In this document: positions 37,073 through 45,336 of the stretch, piece by piece | How the letters are laid out: every line of letters starts with the position of its first letter | Position numbering within the stretch: position 1 is the first letter of the stretch | Source: an uncultured bacterium | GTDB lineage: Bacteria; Bacteroidota; Bacteroidia; Chitinophagales; Chitinophagaceae | Direction of reading: 5' to 3' | Assembly (NCBI GenBank): GCA_903920455.1 | Contig: CAIXLY010000010.1 | Coordinates: forward strand, 20,990-84,989 | DNA length: 64,000 nt | Translations under genes and position numbers: made by a program | Notes under the pieces: generated by a model | Told to the model about the DNA's origin: nothing | Databases searched by the model: none | The model's input: the letters and a program-made list of their open reading frames with translations, nothing else

Positions 37073-37922
37073 ATGCGATAGCTGTTTGTCGCTGTTGACC
37101 TAATCCTTCTATGCCGAGTTCAATGACATCACCAGCTTTCAAGTAAACTGGATGAGGCTTTTGGCCCATTCCCACACCCTCAGGTGTTCCTGTGCTAATA
37201 ATATCTCCAGGAAGCAAAGTCATGAATTGGGAAATATAACTGATGATGTGAGGGATATTGAAAATGAGGTCAGATGTATTGGAATCTTGCATCCTTTTGC
37301 CATTCACATCTAGCCATAGGTGAAGGTTGTGATGATCCTTAACTTCATCCTTCGTTACAAAGTAGGGGCCTAGGGGGGCGAAATGATCGCAGCTCTTGCC
37401 TTTTACCCATTGTCCGCTACGTTCCAATTGAAATGCCCTTTCACTATAGTCGTTGTGTAGACAGTAGCCAGCAAGATAATCCACTGCTTTATCCTCGGAG
37501 ACATAGCTGGTTTTTTTCCCGATGATGATGGCCAGTTCAACTTCCCAATCTGTTTTCTCTGATCCTTTAGGAATGATTACCGGATCGTTTGGTCCGCACA
37601 TGGCTGAAGTGCTTTTAAAAAATATTACAGGTTCCTTTGGTACATCCATTCCACTTTCCTTAGCATGTTTTGCATAGTTGAGTCCAACACAAATAATTTT
37701 GGATGGCCTTCCAACACAAGTAAGATATTTGACTTCTGAGTTGATTTCTTTGCATTTGTCTTCATTGTCAATCAACCATGTTGAAAGATCTGCAATTCCA
37801 TCAGACTCAAAGAATGCTTCGTTGAAGTCACGTCCATATGAGGAAATGTCAATTGATTTATCGTTCTTGTCTACCATGCCGAGCCCAACTGACCCCGCTT
37901 TGTCAAATCTGAAAAGTTTCAT
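37062..37922 (-). CDS. FAH-family hydrolase, probable 2,4-diketo-3-deoxy-L-fuconate hydrolase
   Basis: A 286-residue fumarylacetoacetase-family protein. It has the metal-binding core VGLNYAKHAKESG, PVIFFKSTSAMCGPNDPV and EVELAIIIGKK, then YCLHNDYSERAFQLERSGQW. In related operons this family splits 2,4-diketo-3-deoxy sugar acids to pyruvate and L-lactate. An alternative in the family is ureidoglycolate lyase, but the neighbours favour the fucose role. Confidence 0.85.
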   Translation of the reverse strand: MKLFRFDKAGSVGLGMVDKNDKSIDISSYGRDFNEAFFESDGIADLSTWLIDNEDKCKEINSEVKYLTCVGRPSKIICVGLNYAKHAKESGMDVPKEPVIFFKSTSAMCGPNDPVIIPKGSEKTDWEVELAIIIGKKTSYVSEDKAVDYLAGYCLHNDYSERAFQLERSGQWVKGKSCDHFAPLGPYFVTKDEVKDHHNLHLWLDVNGKRMQDSNTSDLIFNIPHIISYISQFMTLLPGDIISTGTPEGVGMGQKPHPVYLKAGDVIELGIEGLGQQRQTAIAYEN

Positions 37923-37928
37923 ATGTTG

Positions 37929-38711
37929 TTAATTGTTTAATCGAATAAATCCACCATCAATAGGGTAGTCGCATCCCGTTAAGAATGATGCTTGCTTGCT
38001 GCAGAGATAAAATGATAGTGAAGCAATTTCATCTGGGGTGCCCATGCGTCCAATAGGCTGACTTGCTGAAAGTTTTTCAAACATTTCCTGTTGTTTTCCA
38101 GGATAATGTTTGTTGATGAAACCATCAACAAAAGGTGTGTGTACTCGGGCAGGAGATATGCAGTTGCATCGAATGCCCTTTTTAATAAAATCTTTTGCCA
38201 CGCTGAGTGTCATGGCCAGAATGGCACCCTTACTCATGCTATAGGCAAAGCGATCGGCTAATCCTACAGAAGCTGCAATAGAGGCCATATTTACAATAAC
38301 GCCTTCTCCCTGTTCTTCCATAAAAGGCAGACAGGCATTCATGCAATTATAAGCGCCTTTAACATTTACGTCAAATACTTTTTGAAAATCAGCATCTTCA
38401 GTATTCACTGCATTTCCAATGTGTGAAATGCCAGCATTATTGATTAAGACGCCAATACCACGATTGATTGCGATAACAGAAACCAGTTGTTTAACCTGTT
38501 GCTGGTTGGTGATGTCAACTTCATGAAAGTGAACAGTGTCTTTATCCAATTGATGTTCTGCAAGAAATTCTGAAGAAGGCTTTTTCAAGTCAAATACATC
38601 AATTATACCACCTTGTTCGTGAAAAAGTTTAACAATAGATAAGCCTATTCCGCTAGCTCCGCCAGTTACAATTACGTAGGGAGTTGACAGTTGAAAGGGG
38701 GAAGCATTCAT
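37929..38711 (-). CDS. SDR-family oxidoreductase, probable 2-keto-3-deoxy-L-fuconate dehydrogenase
   Basis: A 260-residue short-chain dehydrogenase, first gene of the operon. TGGASGIGLSIV is the cofactor loop, NNAGISH follows, and the catalytic YSMSK with the upstream Ser in NMASIAAS is intact, unlike the second SDR. By analogy with known fucose routes it would oxidise 2-keto-3-deoxy-L-fuconate before the FAH-family hydrolase; the exact substrate is an inference from gene order. Its stop lies 6 bp before the FAH start. Confidence 0.82.
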   Translation of the reverse strand: MNASPFQLSTPYVIVTGGASGIGLSIVKLFHEQGGIIDVFDLKKPSSEFLAEHQLDKDTVHFHEVDITNQQQVKQLVSVIAINRGIGVLINNAGISHIGNAVNTEDADFQKVFDVNVKGAYNCMNACLPFMEEQGEGVIVNMASIAASVGLADRFAYSMSKGAILAMTLSVAKDFIKKGIRCNCISPARVHTPFVDGFINKHYPGKQQEMFEKLSASQPIGRMGTPDEIASLSFYLCSKQASFLTGCDYPIDGGFIRLNN

Positions 38712-38859
38712 TTGGTCTAGAATTTTTTTTTAACCCCGACAATTTAGCATAATCCCGTCTATTTCACCCATTTAAATTTATTTTTTAAAAACATTTTCTG
38801 TCATGATACCAATTGGATATATTTAAACTTCAAATCTGAAATTCATGAATATACGCGCT

Positions 38860-40332
38860 ATGAAATCTATCAATTGCTTCTTTTTAGTCTCTTTTTTATT
38901 TATACAGTCAACTACCCTTGCACAAGCACCTCCAGCCCCCTACGGCGCTCTTCCTTCTGAGCGTCAAGTCAAATGGCATGAAACGGAAGCCTATGGATTG
39001 GTTCACTTTACTCCCACTACATTCGAAAACAAAGAGTGGGGTTATGGAGATGCAGATCCATCAATTTTTAATCCTATCGAGTTCGATGCGGATAAAATTG
39101 TTTCTGCCTTAAAAGCAGGCGGCTTAAAAGGGATGATTTTGGTGGCAAAACATCATGATGGTTTTGCGCTTTGGCCAACAAAAACTTCTGCTTATAATAT
39201 TAGTAAGTCCCCTTTTCGCGATGGTAAAGGAGATATGGTTAAGGAATTTGAGCAGGCCTGCAGAAAGGCCGGATTGAAATTTGGCGTGTATTGTTCGCCA
39301 TGGGATAGAAATAATCCGGTTTATGGATCTTTTGAGTACGTACTTGCGTATAGGGCTCAACTAACAGAATTATACACCAATTATGGTGAACTTTTTATGT
39401 CTTGGCATGATGGTGCAAATGGGGGTGATGGTTTCTATGGTGGAGCTAGAACTACCAAAACTATAGATCGTTCAACTTATTATGGTTGGGACACCACCTG
39501 GGCCATTACACGAAAATTACAGCCCATGGCAAACATCTTTAGTGATATTGGTTGGGATGTTCGCTGGGTAGGTAATGAAAGTGGTTTTGCTGGAGAAACA
39601 TCTTGGGCAACTTTTACCCCTGAACCTGCGAAAGGGTTTAATACAGCTATTCCTGGCAACTTAAATCATGAAATAAATCCTTTTGGCACCCGCAATGGCA
39701 ATAATTGGGTGCCTGCAGAGTGTGATGTTCCATTGCGACCAGGTTGGTTTTGGCATCCAGAGCAAAAAGGTCAGGGGAAATCATCTTCTCAACTTTTTGA
39801 GCTTTATTTAAAAAGTGTTGGTCGTGGTGCTGCCCTTGATCTTGGCATTGCCCCAGATACGAGGGGTCTACTAGATCCTGAAGATGTTGCCTCATTGGAA
39901 GGCTTTGGCAAATTGGTGAGCAATAGCTTTAAAGATAATCTGGCGAAATTAGCTAAAATAAAAGCCAGTAATGTACGAGGTACATCATTTGCGTTGAAGA
40001 ATTTGATGGATGATGATCGCAATACTTATTGGGCTACAAGCGATGGTGTTACTACACCTCAAATCATGATGAGTTGGAAGGATGAACAGGAATTTGATTT
40101 AATTAGGTTGCGAGAATATATCCAACTCGGACAGCGAATTGAGTCGCTTGAGGTAGATGCAATGATTGATGGGGCGTGGAAAAAAGTTGGTGAAGCAACC
40201 TCTGTAGGCGCATGCAGGATTATCCCTCTTGGGGAAACCATTAAAACAAATCAGGTGAGAATACGAATCACTTCCTCTCCGGTAGCCATTACCCTGAGTG
40301 AGCTTGGAGTATATAAACGAGCATCTCTTTAG
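38860..40332 (+). CDS. Alpha-L-fucosidase, GH29 (B-like), with C-terminal discoidin-type domain
   Basis: A 490-residue secreted protein (ATG at 38860; one ATG five codons earlier). After a signal peptide (cleavage near LAQA) comes the GH29 barrel: VHFTPTTFENKEWGYG, VAKHHDGFALWPT and the nucleophile Asp in MSWHDGANGG. The last 130 residues (from about 360) look like an F5/8-type C or discoidin carbohydrate-binding fold. This arrangement resembles alpha-1,3/4-acting GH29-B enzymes. It is divergent from the fucose operon and shares its intergenic region. Confidence 0.9.
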   Translation: MKSINCFFLVSFLFIQSTTLAQAPPAPYGALPSERQVKWHETEAYGLVHFTPTTFENKEWGYGDADPSIFNPIEFDADKIVSALKAGGLKGMILVAKHHDGFALWPTKTSAYNISKSPFRDGKGDMVKEFEQACRKAGLKFGVYCSPWDRNNPVYGSFEYVLAYRAQLTELYTNYGELFMSWHDGANGGDGFYGGARTTKTIDRSTYYGWDTTWAITRKLQPMANIFSDIGWDVRWVGNESGFAGETSWATFTPEPAKGFNTAIPGNLNHEINPFGTRNGNNWVPAECDVPLRPGWFWHPEQKGQGKSSSQLFELYLKSVGRGAALDLGIAPDTRGLLDPEDVASLEGFGKLVSNSFKDNLAKLAKIKASNVRGTSFALKNLMDDDRNTYWATSDGVTTPQIMMSWKDEQEFDLIRLREYIQLGQRIESLEVDAMIDGAWKKVGEATSVGACRIIPLGETIKTNQVRIRITSSPVAITLSELGVYKRASL

Positions 40333-40341
40333 CTTTTTTAG

Positions 40342-40368
40342 AATGCCCCTTTTACAGGGGCATTTTAA
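40342..40368 (+). terminator. Terminator after the second GH29
   Basis: AATGCCCCT (40342-40350) pairs with AGGGGCATT (40356-40364) across TTTAC, then TT. It is nearly the same hairpin as the one after tRNA-Ser. Confidence 0.8.
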
Positions 40369-40397
40369 TTTGGTTAACTTGCGCCAAATTAACGACT

Positions 40398-40982
40398 ATG
40401 CAACTTTCCGCACTCTTGGCTAAACGAAGTGATGGTAAATGTGAACTGTGCAGTTCATCCGATGGACTTTCTCCTTATGATGTTGCATTTGCCCCACATG
40501 CGGATGCTGATGGCACAATTTTCATTTGTTCAACCTGTCTCGCCCAAATAGATAAGAAAGAAGAACTTAATGCCACACATTGGCGCTGTTTAGAGTCAAG
40601 TATGTGGAGTGAAGTACCAGCCATTAAGGTAACATCCTGGAGAATGCTTAATCGTTTAAAAGAGCATAGCTGGGCATCAGACCAGCTTGATATGCTTTAC
40701 TTGGAAGAAGACATGCTGGTCTGGGCTAAGGCTGCAGGGGATCATGAAAATGATGCTGCTGTTGTTCTTCACCGAGATTCCAACGGACATGTTCTTCAAA
40801 ATGGAGATGCCGTGGTATTAACGAAGTCACTTGATGTAAAGGGTTCTACACTCAACGCAAGAATGGGCACAGTCGTGCGAAACATTCGATTAGTTGCCGA
40901 CAATACTGATCAAATTGAAGGCAGGATAGAAGGGCAACAGATAGTGATTTTAACTCAATATGTAAGGAGACAGAACAGCTAA
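40398..40982 (+). CDS. PhnA/YjdM-like zinc-ribbon protein
   Basis: A 194-residue protein. The N-terminal part has two pairs of Cys (CELCSS and CSTC, near residues 15-50) that form a zinc ribbon. The C-terminal part (DVKGSTLNARMGTVVRNIRLV, then GQQIVILTQYVRR) is the PhnA domain. Despite the name, the family has no proven role in phosphonate use. The protein is longer than E. coli YjdM (111 residues) because of a middle insertion. It sits alone between a terminator and tRNA-Ser. Confidence 0.82.
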   Translation: MQLSALLAKRSDGKCELCSSSDGLSPYDVAFAPHADADGTIFICSTCLAQIDKKEELNATHWRCLESSMWSEVPAIKVTSWRMLNRLKEHSWASDQLDMLYLEEDMLVWAKAAGDHENDAAVVLHRDSNGHVLQNGDAVVLTKSLDVKGSTLNARMGTVVRNIRLVADNTDQIEGRIEGQQIVILTQYVRRQNS

Positions 40983-41026
40983 TCGTATCTGAGAAAAATT
41001 AAAGTTCAATTATTTTCATTTTGCTT

Positions 41027-41056
41027 TTGAAGGTTCAATTTTTGGACTTACTTTTG
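41027..41056 (+). promoter_or_regulatory. Promoter of tRNA-Ser (TTG, 19-bp spacer, TACTTTTG)
   Basis: TTG (41027-41029, preceded by TT) and TACTTTTG (41049-41056) match the Bacteroidota consensus with an exact 19-bp spacer. The tRNA begins only 4 bp later, so the transcript would start close to the mature 5' end. Confidence 0.65.
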
Positions 41057-41060
41057 CCGC

Positions 41061-41145
41061 GGAGAGATGGCAGAGCGGTCGAATGCGGCGGTCTTGAAAA
41101 CCGTTGACTGTTACAGGTCCGGGGGTTCGAATCCCTCTCTCTCCG
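41061..41145 (+). tRNA. tRNA-Ser (anticodon UGA)
   Basis: An 85-nt class II tRNA with a long variable arm. The acceptor GGAGAGA pairs with TCTCTCC (41138-41144), with a G discriminator. The anticodon loop CTTGAAA gives UGA. The T-loop is TTCGAAT. CCA is not encoded. Confidence 0.95.
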
Positions 41146-41156
41146 CTCAGCTATTC

Positions 41157-41181
41157 AAATGCCCCTTTACGGGGCATTTTT
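41157..41181 (+). terminator. Terminator of tRNA-Ser
   Basis: AAATGCCCC (41157-41165) pairs with GGGGCATTT (41171-41179) across TTTAC, then TT. The stem and loop nearly copy the hairpin at 40342-40364. Confidence 0.85.
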
Positions 41182-41222
41182 CGTTGATGGAGCGTGGAAA
41201 GTTTACTTTCCATGGCAAGATC

Positions 41223-41246
41223 AAAAAAAAGGGGCCATATGGCCCC
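41223..41246 (-). terminator. Terminator for the small secreted protein gene
   Basis: A perfect 16-bp palindrome, GGGGCCATATGGCCCC (41231-41246), is followed on the minus strand by eight T (41230-41223). Confidence 0.85.
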
Positions 41247-41299
41247 ATCTTGAATATTTATATAAAAACCGGGCCTTTAGATGGCCAGTTTGAATGATC

Positions 41300-41605
41300 T
41301 TATTTGGCTTTTATTGACTTAATCTCTATGGCATCGTTTGTCAACGATCCGGTGATGACCACTTCTTCTCCGACTAGATCTCCAACTTTCTCAGGGTTGC
41401 TGATCGTGTAAATCTTTTCACCTACAACAAGTACAGGTTTTGCACCACCTTTTACACAAGTTTTAGCACAACTAGAATGTCCTTTCTGGTTTTCTTTTTT
41501 GCCACAATTTTCATCGCTGATAAAGCCAGTCCATTTTCCTTTATCTAGTGCATTGGCAACCGTAAAGCACAAAACAACTGCAAATAGCATTAAGAACTTT
41601 TTCAT
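41300..41605 (-). CDS. Small secreted protein with conserved cysteines, unknown function
   Basis: A 101-residue protein from the ATG at 41605 (MKKFLMLF). It has a signal peptide (cleavage near ANA), then WTGFISDENCGKKENQKGHSSCAKTC with three Cys and a short beta-rich end (VGEEVVITGSLTNDAIEIKSI). I do not recognise its function. A longer frame to 41713 overlaps the upstream membrane gene and puts the signal peptide internally, so it is rejected. It has its own -7-like box (41627-41634) and terminator. Confidence 0.75.
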   Translation of the reverse strand: MKKFLMLFAVVLCFTVANALDKGKWTGFISDENCGKKENQKGHSSCAKTCVKGGAKPVLVVGEKIYTISNPEKVGDLVGEEVVITGSLTNDAIEIKSIKAK

Positions 41606-41626
41606 GTGTTTCTTTTTTAGTGTAAT

Positions 41627-41634
41627 CAAATTTA
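41627..41634 (-). promoter_or_regulatory. -7 box (TAAATTTG) for the small secreted protein
   Basis: It matches TAnnTTTG on the minus strand, 21 bp before the ATG, and lies between the secreted gene and the upstream membrane gene. No TTG is seen at -33. Confidence 0.35.
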
Positions 41635-41645
41635 AGGCTTTTTTA

Positions 41646-42554
41646 TTAAGCTTTCTGCTCATAAAATCCTTTTTTCTCAAATTGATTATGAATAACCAAC
41701 ATGAGTAGTCCAAATAATATTGACGAAAGAATCAGTATGTTATTGACCAAACCTTCAGTTGAAAAGGATAGTCGAATGAGTATTGTTGATATGATGAACC
41801 CGGAATTTCTGATTACCTTATGGAAGCTGTCACTGTAAAAGAAGGAAATGAGTAATAAGAATACATCTACAATAATCAGAATTGTGAAAAAGTCTTCAAA
41901 GAATATATTATTGATGTTTTTAAAATCCAAATGCGCAGCATTGTTTTCTGAAAAAATTCCAGACCAATTTAGTAAAGAATAGGAAGCAATTATTGCCAAC
42001 ACAGGCATGAGTAAAACTGATATTATTTTCTTTAGTTGAATAAAGGAATCATAGTTCGGAGCATTGCTTGCCAATTCACCTGCTACTTGTGGTTGTTTGT
42101 AGACGTTGTTTTTGAAAAGGTAGATAATATAAAAAACAAGAACAGATAACACGATGTCATAGGTGAATTGTCGGTCGCTCTCAATATTTAACCAATCTTG
42201 TGTCAATTTCAAATCAGCCATATCCTTAAACAGTCGTCTAATGACAATGAGTGTGATAATCTCGTATTGTTTGCTCACATAGGTTGTAACTGACTTTGGG
42301 ATATAATAGACCAACAGGTATACCTCATATATAAGGATGAACGAAAAGGGTGTATAAATGGCAGCAATTGGACTCTTAAAAAGTTCTATATCGGTACCAA
42401 CAAAAATAAAATTGTGCTGAACGAGGTAGATCAGAAATAGATGGAGTAGGAAACTGAATATGGATACCAACAAGATGGTTTTCTCAACTGCTTTTTTAGC
42501 TTTGTAGGATAGCAGGTTTTCAAAAACAGTTGCAAGTATTTTATTTTCTTTCAT
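41646..42554 (-). CDS. Polytopic membrane protein, unknown function
   Basis: A 302-residue protein I cannot place in a named family. It shows seven or so hydrophobic segments, for example near residues 25-46, 65-88, 130-148, 178-200, 220-238, 250-265 and 270-290. The segment IITLIVIRRLFKDMADLKL between helices carries several charges. There is no catalytic motif that I can see. It lies upstream of the small secreted gene, 40 bp apart on the same strand. Confidence 0.7.
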   Translation of the reverse strand: MKENKILATVFENLLSYKAKKAVEKTILLVSIFSFLLHLFLIYLVQHNFIFVGTDIELFKSPIAAIYTPFSFILIYEVYLLVYYIPKSVTTYVSKQYEIITLIVIRRLFKDMADLKLTQDWLNIESDRQFTYDIVLSVLVFYIIYLFKNNVYKQPQVAGELASNAPNYDSFIQLKKIISVLLMPVLAIIASYSLLNWSGIFSENNAAHLDFKNINNIFFEDFFTILIIVDVFLLLISFFYSDSFHKVIRNSGFIISTILIRLSFSTEGLVNNILILSSILFGLLMLVIHNQFEKKGFYEQKA

Positions 42555-42796
42555 ATTATCTCTCTAATCTGGGTAGTATACAAAATTTAATTATTGAATA
42601 TAACAAAATATTTTAGCGTTTTTCTGTTATTTCTTTACTTCGTATAAATCTCTATTTATTGGTAAAAACAGGATTTGTAGTTATTATATCAATCCTTTGT
42701 ATTCAATTGTTGTTTAGCTTTGCACTACTGAAATTGCTATTTTTCAGTGTGTTATAACTTACTCTAAGCTTATTAATCTAGTTTCCTGCTACTACA

Positions 42797-44617
42797 ATGA
42801 AACATCTTGCTTCACTACATATTTATTTCTGGAAATACAAATGGCGCCTATCCCTTGGCGTAGTCTTTATCATTTTATCGAACTATGTTGGTGTTCTCGC
42901 CCCTCAGGTAACTGGGTATGTTGTGGATGAAGTACAGCGTTCCTTTAACCCAGCCACTATCCCTGCTGAAAAAGTTTTTTTTGACCCGATAGTAAATTGG
43001 TGGATTCAGTACTTCAAAACAATGAATCTTGATTTCTCTAAACTAGTTATGTTCTGTGGGCTTATGTTGCTCTCCATTGCCCTGCTCAGGGGTTTCTTCA
43101 TGTTTCTGATGCGTCAGACCATTATTGTTACCAGCAGGCATATTGAATTCGATCAAAAAAATGAAGTCTATGCCCATTATCAACAACTTGATTTGCAGTT
43201 TTACAAAGAACATAGTACCGGTGACCTTATGAGCAGGATGTCTGAGGACGTATCAAGGGTTAGAATGTTTACTGGACCTGCTTTTATGTACCTAGTTAAC
43301 TTAACCACGCTGATCGCTATTAGTCTTTTCTATATGTTTAGAAAAGATCCTCAACTTGCAGCATACGTTTTGGCTCCCCTGCCTTTTCTTGCTGTAGGCA
43401 TGTACTACGTAAACGCTTATATCAACAAAAAAGGCGAGATGATTCAGGAGCAGTTGAGTGGAATAACTACCATCGCCCAAGAATCCTATTCTGGTATCCG
43501 TGTAATAAAATCTTATAGTCAAGAAAAAGCATCACTTGGTTTCTTTGAAAAAGAAAGTGAGGCATACAGAAAGAGTGGTATGGCACTCTCAACTGTTGAA
43601 TCCATATATTTCCCGGCAATTGGTTTACTGATTGGACTAAGCACTTTACTGACTATTTATATTGGAAGTATCTACCAACTAGAGCATCGCATATCAGCAG
43701 GAACTATTGCAGAGTTTGTTGTTTACATTAACATGCTCACTTTCCCCGTATCTGCAATTGGTTGGGTAGCGAGTAATACCCAACGGGCAGCAGCGTCTCA
43801 AAAACGACTAAACGAATTTTTGCTTACCAATCCGACTATACAAGATCATCCGCTTGCTGTTCAGATCGACTCAATCAACGAAATCTCTTTTAGTGAAGTT
43901 GACTTCACCTATCCGCACACAGGAATTCATGCCGTAAAAGGTTTTAATTTTTCTGTTTCAAGAGGACAGAAAATTGCCCTTATTGGGAAAACAGGATGTG
44001 GTAAGTCGACTATCGCCCAATTGTTATTGAGGATGTATGATCCCAGCTCAGGATTGATAACCATTAATGGACATCAGCTTCATGAAATCAACCTTCATGA
44101 CCTGCGCTCTTTGATCAGCTATGTTCCCCAAGATGTTTTCCTGTTTAGTGATTCAATTAAGCACAACATCAACTTTGGTTCTGGCGAAGACAATATCGAC
44201 AAAGCCCGTATTGCTGCAGAGCAGGCTGTGATTTTAAAAGAAATTGAGTCACTGTCTCATGGTTTTGACACGATGATAGGAGAGCGGGGCGTTACTTTGT
44301 CTGGTGGACAAAAACAACGGATCTCGATTGCCCGCGCTTTATCAAAAGAAAATGATTTGTTGATTTTTGATGATTGTCTTAGTGCAGTTGATGCAAAAAC
44401 TGAACATGCAATCGCCGATTTACTCAACAAATATTTGGTCAATAAAACAGCGCTAATCATTACACATCGAATATTTCCTTCGTTCTCTTTTGACCAAATT
44501 ATTGTAATGGACGAAGGGAGAATTATTGAACACGGAACCCATCAAGCATTGGTTCAGTTGGGTGGTTATTATGCCAGGCTTTTAAAAACGCAAGAAGGCG
44601 ATTCTGCAAGTAGCTGA
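42797..44617 (+). CDS. ABC exporter, fused permease and ATPase (MsbA-like)
   Basis: A 606-residue half-transporter. Six membrane helices cover about residues 15-330, and the nucleotide-binding domain follows: Walker A GKTGCGKS (397-404), signature LSGGQKQRISIARAL, Walker B LLIFDDCLSAVDAKT and the switch His in IITHR. It would work as a homodimer, or with a partner not present here. The substrate could be lipid, drug or peptide; sequence alone does not decide. It stands alone, divergent from the unknown membrane gene. Confidence 0.93.
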   Translation: MKHLASLHIYFWKYKWRLSLGVVFIILSNYVGVLAPQVTGYVVDEVQRSFNPATIPAEKVFFDPIVNWWIQYFKTMNLDFSKLVMFCGLMLLSIALLRGFFMFLMRQTIIVTSRHIEFDQKNEVYAHYQQLDLQFYKEHSTGDLMSRMSEDVSRVRMFTGPAFMYLVNLTTLIAISLFYMFRKDPQLAAYVLAPLPFLAVGMYYVNAYINKKGEMIQEQLSGITTIAQESYSGIRVIKSYSQEKASLGFFEKESEAYRKSGMALSTVESIYFPAIGLLIGLSTLLTIYIGSIYQLEHRISAGTIAEFVVYINMLTFPVSAIGWVASNTQRAAASQKRLNEFLLTNPTIQDHPLAVQIDSINEISFSEVDFTYPHTGIHAVKGFNFSVSRGQKIALIGKTGCGKSTIAQLLLRMYDPSSGLITINGHQLHEINLHDLRSLISYVPQDVFLFSDSIKHNINFGSGEDNIDKARIAAEQAVILKEIESLSHGFDTMIGERGVTLSGGQKQRISIARALSKENDLLIFDDCLSAVDAKTEHAIADLLNKYLVNKTALIITHRIFPSFSFDQIIVMDEGRIIEHGTHQALVQLGGYYARLLKTQEGDSASS

Positions 44618-44669
44618 TTTATAGCATATTGTAATATTTTATTGCCATTATTAAATACAGCAACAAATT

Positions 44670-44698
44670 TTGACAATTCAAAAACAATGCTATCTTTA
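44670..44698 (+). promoter_or_regulatory. Promoter candidate for the DUF3276 gene (TTG, 18-bp spacer, TATCTTTA)
   Basis: TTG at 44670-44672 is preceded by TT; TATCTTTA at 44691-44698 differs from consensus only at the last base. The leader would be about 32 bases. Confidence 0.45.
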
Positions 44699-44736
44699 TA
44701 AGGACCAAACTAATATTTTAACCAAAATCATAAATT

Positions 44737-45240
44737 GTGGCTTACGACAACACAGAAAAAAGAATGGATAGCGTTTACAGCAAGCGTATCCGGGCAGGGA
44801 AGAGAAGAACTTATTTCTTCGATGTCAGAACAACCCGCGGTAATGATTACTATCTAACCATCACAGAAAGCAGAAAACGTTTCAATGATGATGGATATGA
44901 TCGCCACAAAATATTTTTGTACAAAGAAGATTTTAATAAGTTTGTTAAAGCACTTGGTGAAGCAGTAGACCATGTTAAAACTGAGTTGATGCCGGATTTT
45001 GATTTTGACGCCTTTAATCATGAATATGATGAAGAAGGTGGAGAAGGTAATGAAGGAAGAGAGGGAGGATACAATGGTGGATATTCTCATGCACCAGCTG
45101 CAGAATCTGCAGCCGCCCCTATTGAAGCTTCAATTGAGCCAGTAGATGAGGCGCCGACCCCTTCAACCCCAACAGCTTCAGAAACTCCCACAACCTTTTC
45201 AGGCGATAACGGAGCAGACGAGCAGGTTGACAAGTGGTAA
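44737..45240 (+). CDS. DUF3276 PUR-alpha-like nucleic-acid-binding protein, GTG start
   Basis: A 167-residue protein. The N-terminal domain (KRIRAGKRRTYFFDVRTTRG through FVKALGEAVDHVK, residues 13-85) is the single PUR repeat of DUF3276, which dimerises and can bind DNA or RNA in the studied relative from Borrelia. The C-terminal half is acidic, then rich in Pro, Ala, Thr and Ser, and looks disordered. GTG at 44737 gives MAYDNTEKRM, the usual family start; the ATG at 44764 would cut nine residues. Confidence 0.88.
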   Translation: MAYDNTEKRMDSVYSKRIRAGKRRTYFFDVRTTRGNDYYLTITESRKRFNDDGYDRHKIFLYKEDFNKFVKALGEAVDHVKTELMPDFDFDAFNHEYDEEGGEGNEGREGGYNGGYSHAPAAESAAAPIEASIEPVDEAPTPSTPTASETPTTFSGDNGADEQVDKW

Positions 45241-45281
45241 TCTAACATAAAAGGGTAGACGAAAGTCTTCTTTTAATAACT

Positions 45282-45310
45282 AAAAAGGGTGGAAATTTCC
45301 ACCCTTTTTT
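45282..45310. terminator. Bidirectional terminator between DUF3276 gene and pgi
   Basis: Bases 45282-45295 and 45296-45309 form a perfect 28-bp palindrome built on AAAGGGTGGAAATTTCCACC with A and T runs at the ends. It lies between convergent genes. Confidence 0.9.
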
Positions 45311-45336
45311 ACATAGTTTGATATTATAAAACTGTT

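Noticed and set aside
41067..41297. Open frame of 76 codons on the plus strand
   Set aside because: It starts inside tRNA-Ser and runs through its terminator; it has no family-like sequence.
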